DNA of 9,434 nt from an uncultured Ruminococcus sp. (GTDB lineage Bacteria > Bacillota > Clostridia > Oscillospirales > CAG-272), in the NCBI GenBank assembly GCA_902773455.1, contig CACYEW010000147.1:1-9434 (forward strand). The letters are read 5' to 3'. The position numbers were made by a program, and so were the translations under genes. The notes beneath the pieces were generated by a model that saw nothing but the letters and a program-made list of their open reading frames with translations, did not search any database and was not told the origin of the DNA. The first letter of the stretch is position 1. Each line of letters begins with the position of its first letter. Of the stretch, positions 5,878 through 9,434 are shown in pieces.

Positions 5878-8121
5878 TCAGCTCCTTAATACGTCTTCAA
5901 CGTCACGAATGGATCTGAGCCTCGATATTATAGTTTCGAGATGACCGGTATTTCTGCACGCGACGGTTATATATATGATACATTCAAACGGGGAGCGTTT
6001 CTGCATATTGAGACTCAGCAGATTTACGTGAAGATCCGCGATAGCGGAAGCAACGTCGGCAACGACCGTAGCGGAAAGCTTGCATACGAGCTGCAGCTGA
6101 GTTTCAAATCCGTTTGATTTGAAAGAATCGGAATTATCCCATTCAGCCGATACGAGCCTTGATCTCAGCTCTTCGTCCTTTTGCATAGAAATAACGTTAG
6201 GACAGTCGGCTCTGTGTATCGATACTCCGAAGCCTTTTGTAACGAAGCCTATGATAATATCGCCGGGGATCGGATTGCAGCATTTCGAAAACTTGACCTG
6301 GCATCCGGTGATGCCGTCGATGATAACGCCGCTGTCGTTTTTCTTATGCTTCTGTTTGTTCTGTTCAGTTATCTCGTCAACGGATACGGTTTTCTGAACC
6401 GTTTCCGGCTTGACTACCCGCTCGAATTCACCACTCAGCTTAGCCGCAAGCTTTGCGACCGTGATGCCGCCGTAGCCTATCGTATTATAGGCGTCGTCAA
6501 CGTCTGAGATCCCGAGGCGTTTCGCAACGTTCGCAACGATCTCGTTGCGCTGCGCATCTGTATAAGGCGCTCCGTATTTTTTCAGTTCCCGGTCGACTTC
6601 GGCTTTTCCGACGGCGATATTCTCCGCCCTTTGCTCTTTTTTGAACCATTGACGGATCTTGTTCTTCGCCATGCTCGTTTTCACGATCTTGAGCCAGTCG
6701 CGGCTCGGACCCTTTGAAGACGAGGTCGTTAATATTTCGACTATCTCGCCGCTTTCGAGTACGTGATCTATCGGAACGATCATTCCGTTGACCTTCGCGC
6801 CGGTCATTTTGTTTCCGACTTCGGAGTGTATGGCGTATGCGAAATCTATAACGGTGGATCCCTGCGGCAGAGATTTGACCTCGCCTCTCGGAGTGAAAGC
6901 AAAAACCTCCTCCTGAAGAATGTCAATCTTAAGAGCGCTTACAAATTCATCCGGATCGCGCGTATCGTTTTCCGACTCTATCATTTCGGAGATCCATTTG
7001 AGTCTCTGATCTATTTCGGAATTCGCGGTAGCTCCGGTCTTGTACTTCCAGTTGGCGGCAAGACCGTATTCAGCCACCTGATGCATCTCGTACGTTCTGA
7101 TCTGCACCTCGAACGGAATACCGTCGTTTCCTATTACGGTCGTATGAAGCGATCTGTAATTGTTCGGCTTCGGAGTTGAAATGTAATCCTTGAATCTTCC
7201 GGGCATGGATTTATACATTTCGTGTATGAATCCGAGCGCCGTATAGCAGTCAAGCTCGGTTTCAACTATGACGCGGATCGCGTAAAAGTCATATATTTCG
7301 TCAAAGCTCTTATTATTCCGGTACATCTTGTTATAGATGCTGAAAACGGATTTGACTCTGCCCTCAAGGGTGAATTTCATTCCGTTGTCTTCGAGCTTTC
7401 TTCTTATCTGATCTTTCGTGCGTTCGAGAAAGTTTCTGTTCTGCCCGTATTTGTCCTTTATATGCTGCTCGACTTCCTCATATCCGATATGGTCGAGATA
7501 CTGCAGAGAGAGCTTTTCAAGCTCCTGTTTGATCTTCTGCATACCGAGGCGGTGAGCGAGAGGGGCGTAAACGTACATCGTTTCAAGCGCGATTATACGG
7601 CGCTTCTCTTCCGGCTTGGCGTTCAGAGTGCGCATATTATGAAGTCTGTCGCAGAGCTTTATAAACGTCACGCGCACGTCCTTGGACATTGCGAGAAACA
7701 TTTTCCGAAGATTTTCAAGATGAGCTTCTTCCTTATCTTCAAACTGAAACGCAGAAAGCTTTGTAAGTCCGTCCACGAGTTCGGCAACGTCGGGACCGAA
7801 TTTCTTTTTTATAGTAGGCAGGTCGGTCTTGTCGGAACAGTCTTCAACCGTATCGTGCAAAAGAGACGCGACGATGGAATCGGTATCGAGCTCAAGCTCT
7901 GCCACGATCTCCGCCACGGCGATCGGATGCATTATATATTTTTCGCCGCTCAGACGAAACTGCCCTTCGTGCAAAGACGCCGCGTACTCGTAGGCGCGTA
8001 TTATCTTATCAAGATCGTAATGCTTGCCGGTAAGCAAAAGAAGCTTGATAAGTTTTCTTATATCTGCCGGATACCCGGACACGTCTTCGTTTGACGGAAT
8101 GTTTATTCTATCTTTACCCAT
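5878..8121 (-). CDS. relA: Bifunctional (p)ppGpp synthetase/hydrolase, long RelA/SpoT homologue (Rel)
   Basis: Makes (p)ppGpp from ATP plus GTP/GDP on starved ribosomes and hydrolyses it, which sets the stringent response. The 747 residues match the usual length and all domains are present. The N-terminal HD hydrolase has H65, H89-D90, D158 and N162 in the expected motifs (MHPIAV, LLHDTVED, CDRLHN). The synthetase domain has D278, the G-loop region FKDYISTPKPNNYRSLHT (about 310-327) and E338 in FEVQIRT. TGS lies at about 404-466. A zinc-finger/CC domain has KCCNP (C614, C615) and HRADC (H636, C640), and a C-terminal ACT/RRM domain starts at about 674. Both active sites look intact, so a bifunctional Rel is inferred rather than a one-way enzyme. 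The ATG at 8121 has only a weak Shine-Dalgarno (GGGGCTG). dtd begins 4 bases after the stop. Confidence 0.98.
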   Translation of the reverse strand: MGKDRINIPSNEDVSGYPADIRKLIKLLLLTGKHYDLDKIIRAYEYAASLHEGQFRLSGEKYIMHPIAVAEIVAELELDTDSIVASLLHDTVEDCSDKTDLPTIKKKFGPDVAELVDGLTKLSAFQFEDKEEAHLENLRKMFLAMSKDVRVTFIKLCDRLHNMRTLNAKPEEKRRIIALETMYVYAPLAHRLGMQKIKQELEKLSLQYLDHIGYEEVEQHIKDKYGQNRNFLERTKDQIRRKLEDNGMKFTLEGRVKSVFSIYNKMYRNNKSFDEIYDFYAIRVIVETELDCYTALGFIHEMYKSMPGRFKDYISTPKPNNYRSLHTTVIGNDGIPFEVQIRTYEMHQVAEYGLAANWKYKTGATANSEIDQRLKWISEMIESENDTRDPDEFVSALKIDILQEEVFAFTPRGEVKSLPQGSTVIDFAYAIHSEVGNKMTGAKVNGMIVPIDHVLESGEIVEILTTSSSKGPSRDWLKIVKTSMAKNKIRQWFKKEQRAENIAVGKAEVDRELKKYGAPYTDAQRNEIVANVAKRLGISDVDDAYNTIGYGGITVAKLAAKLSGEFERVVKPETVQKTVSVDEITEQNKQKHKKNDSGVIIDGITGCQVKFSKCCNPIPGDIIIGFVTKGFGVSIHRADCPNVISMQKDEELRSRLVSAEWDNSDSFKSNGFETQLQLVCKLSATVVADVASAIADLHVNLLSLNMQKRSPFECIIYITVACRNTGHLETIISRLRSIRDVEDVLRS

Positions 8122-8193
8122 TGTTTTCAGCCCCGTTTTGAGATATGCCTGTTCGTCGGGAGTTCCGATAAGGACTCCGGAAAATTTGAGGAT

Positions 8194-9434
8194 CTATTGC
8201 TTATTGTTCAGTTTATTGAACAGATCTGAACACGACAGTTCTTTCTTTTCACAGTTTTTGTTCATTACGATCTTGAATATTATGCCGTCGTCCGTATGCT
8301 GTCTTATAAACGACAGTTCTTCGAATATATCAAGTATCAGACGCAGTTTTATGTAATTCATTTTTCTGAATTCAAAAGCCGCGAGTTTTTTGAGATTGAA
8401 AAGCGCCTCTCCGCTTTCCGCGCATTTGTTTCTCAGCGTACGGAACACAGTCGCGCATTCTTCTCTGCACGGTATATGTTCCGTCTGCGGAAGTATCACG
8501 TCGTCTTTTATATATTCGTATACGTTTTGTTCGGCGTCATGCTCGGAGACGGCGTCGCTTGAAAACCTTACGTCGCGGATAACGACCTGAAACGATACGA
8601 GCGATTTGAACTCGTTTTCAGCCGCGTTGAACAGAATATCGACCTTATCGTTTATCATAAACTGAAAGTCAGCTTCGCTTTTACCGAAATACATCGCCGA
8701 GATCGTTTTATCCTCGTAAGAAAACGTTATACGCAGATGTTTTCCGTTTGAGACGGGAACGATATCCTTGATAACAAGACCGCAAAGCATGAAAAGCGGA
8801 ACGGGATTTGACGCTCCGAACGGCTCGAGCTGTGAAAGCTCGTTTAACAGCTCAAGAGTGAGATCTTCGGGATAAAGCTGAAGATCGGCGTATACCTTCG
8901 GTTCGGCGTCATCATCCGAGATCGTTTCTTTTGCAAGCTTGTACATTTTATCTTTGAAAAGAGGCAGTTTTTCACGCTCGACCGTAAGTCCCGCGGCATA
9001 AGCGTGGCCGCCGAATTTTACGAGAAGATCGCCGCATAACGATAAAGCGTTATTGAGATTGAAGCATTCTATACTTCTTCCGGAGCCTTTACCGACGTCC
9101 TTATCGCCTTCAAACGATATAAGAATGCTCGGCAGATGATATTTTTCCGTTATTCTCGACGAAACTATTCCGATCACGCCGTGATGCCATGTTTCGCTTT
9201 CGAGTATGATTATTTTATCCGAAGAAAAATCAACCCGTTCGGAAATGAGTTTTTCTGCCTCTGACGAGATCGCGTTTTCCTCAGCCTGACGTTCACGGTT
9301 CTTCTCGCAAAGCTCGCGCGCTATTTCAGAGGCGACGGCCTCGTCGTCCGTCAAAAACATTTCAACGGCTCTCGAAGCGTCTCCGAGCCTGCCGGCGGCG
9401 TTTATACGCGGCGCGAGAGTAAAGCTGACCGTTG
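8194..9434 (-). CDS. recJ: Single-stranded-DNA-specific exonuclease RecJ, C-terminal part (5' end outside window)
   Basis: RecJ degrades single-stranded DNA 5' to 3' in recombination and repair. The frame stays open to the window edge, giving 412 visible codons. The first Met (9360) is not the start, because the codons before it encode the conserved RecJ segment APRINAAGRLGDAS. The DHH catalytic motifs lie upstream and cannot be seen. In visible numbering, WHHGVIGIVSSR lies near 82-93, the DHHA1 motif GGHAYAAG near 141-148, and EPFGASNPVP near 203-212, followed by an OB-fold-like region to about 290. The last roughly 120 residues form a C-terminal extension of the kind found on Firmicutes RecJ, absent from the shorter E. 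coli protein. The gene ends with TAG. In many Clostridia apt follows recJ; here relA follows directly after 72 bases. The family call is firm. Confidence 0.96.
   Translation of the reverse strand, partial: TVSFTLAPRINAAGRLGDASRAVEMFLTDDEAVASEIARELCEKNRERQAEENAISSEAEKLISERVDFSSDKIIILESETWHHGVIGIVSSRITEKYHLPSILISFEGDKDVGKGSGRSIECFNLNNALSLCGDLLVKFGGHAYAAGLTVEREKLPLFKDKMYKLAKETISDDDAEPKVYADLQLYPEDLTLELLNELSQLEPFGASNPVPLFMLCGLVIKDIVPVSNGKHLRITFSYEDKTISAMYFGKSEADFQFMINDKVDILFNAAENEFKSLVSFQVVIRDVRFSSDAVSEHDAEQNVYEYIKDDVILPQTEHIPCREECATVFRTLRNKCAESGEALFNLKKLAAFEFRKMNYIKLRLILDIFEELSFIRQHTDDGIIFKIVMNKNCEKKELSCSDLFNKLNNKQ

Noticed and set aside
7222..8094. Plus-strand open frame of 290 codons opposite relA/spoT
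   Set aside because: It is antisense to the HD and synthetase domains of relA/spoT. Openness is explained by codon bias of the opposite strand, and no motif or ribosome binding site was seen.
8159..8178. Bulged hairpin between recJ and relA as an intrinsic terminator
   Set aside because: No T-rich tract follows on the minus strand and relA begins shortly after. The stem is short with a bulge.
9358..9360. ATG at 9360 as the recJ start
   Set aside because: The 24 codons upstream encode the conserved APRINAAGRLGD region, so the gene continues past the window edge.

Overview
The window is a compact run of ten genes, all on the minus strand, so it is transcribed from high to low coordinates. It comes from an endospore-forming Firmicutes lineage, most likely a member of the Clostridia. 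The grounds are the block spoVB/yabM-like, mazG, rqcP (yabO), yabP, yabQ, divIC, which has the same order as the Bacillus subtilis yabM-divIC region, and the clostridial-type neighbourhood recJ, relA/spoT, dtd, hemZ. By eye the G+C content is in the mid-40s percent. I see no mobile element, CRISPR array, rRNA or tRNA.

Layout from the upstream (right) end: recJ enters the window already truncated at the edge (9434 to 8194). A 72-base gap leads to a full-length bifunctional relA/spoT (8121-5878). It is followed 4 bases later by dtd (5873-5409), which overlaps a HemZ-type radical SAM gene by 4 bases (5412-3934). A 63-base spacer with a perfect 8-bp hairpin leads to a 14-bp-overlapping series: the SpoVB/MurJ-family flippase (3870-2296), mazG (2309-1626) and rqcP (1639-1394). 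A 48-base spacer follows, and together with the last bases of rqcP it carries an excellent match to a sigma-E sporulation promoter. Then come yabP (1345-1085), yabQ (from about 1077 to 598) and divIC (598-320), the last two joined by a TAATG overlap. The final 319 bases hold a weak AT-rich terminator candidate and no convincing gene, although they contain two short coding-like frames.

Functionally the first half covers DNA repair (RecJ), the stringent response ((p)ppGpp synthesis and hydrolysis) and removal of D-amino acids from tRNA (DTD), plus a radical SAM protein of uncertain real role. The second half covers lipid-linked precursor flipping, nucleotide housekeeping (MazG), ribosome quality control (RqcP), sporulation (YabP, YabQ) and the divisome (DivIC). 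I did not find a new multi-gene system. The points most worth a second look are the sigma-E promoter, a MazG whose second domain appears catalytically dead, a hairpin overlapping the ribosome binding site of the flippase gene, and the joining of two normally separate conserved clusters. Three start sites were refined: yabP starts at the ATG at 1345, yabQ probably at the ATG at 1077, and the recJ frame runs off the window edge, so no internal Met is its start.
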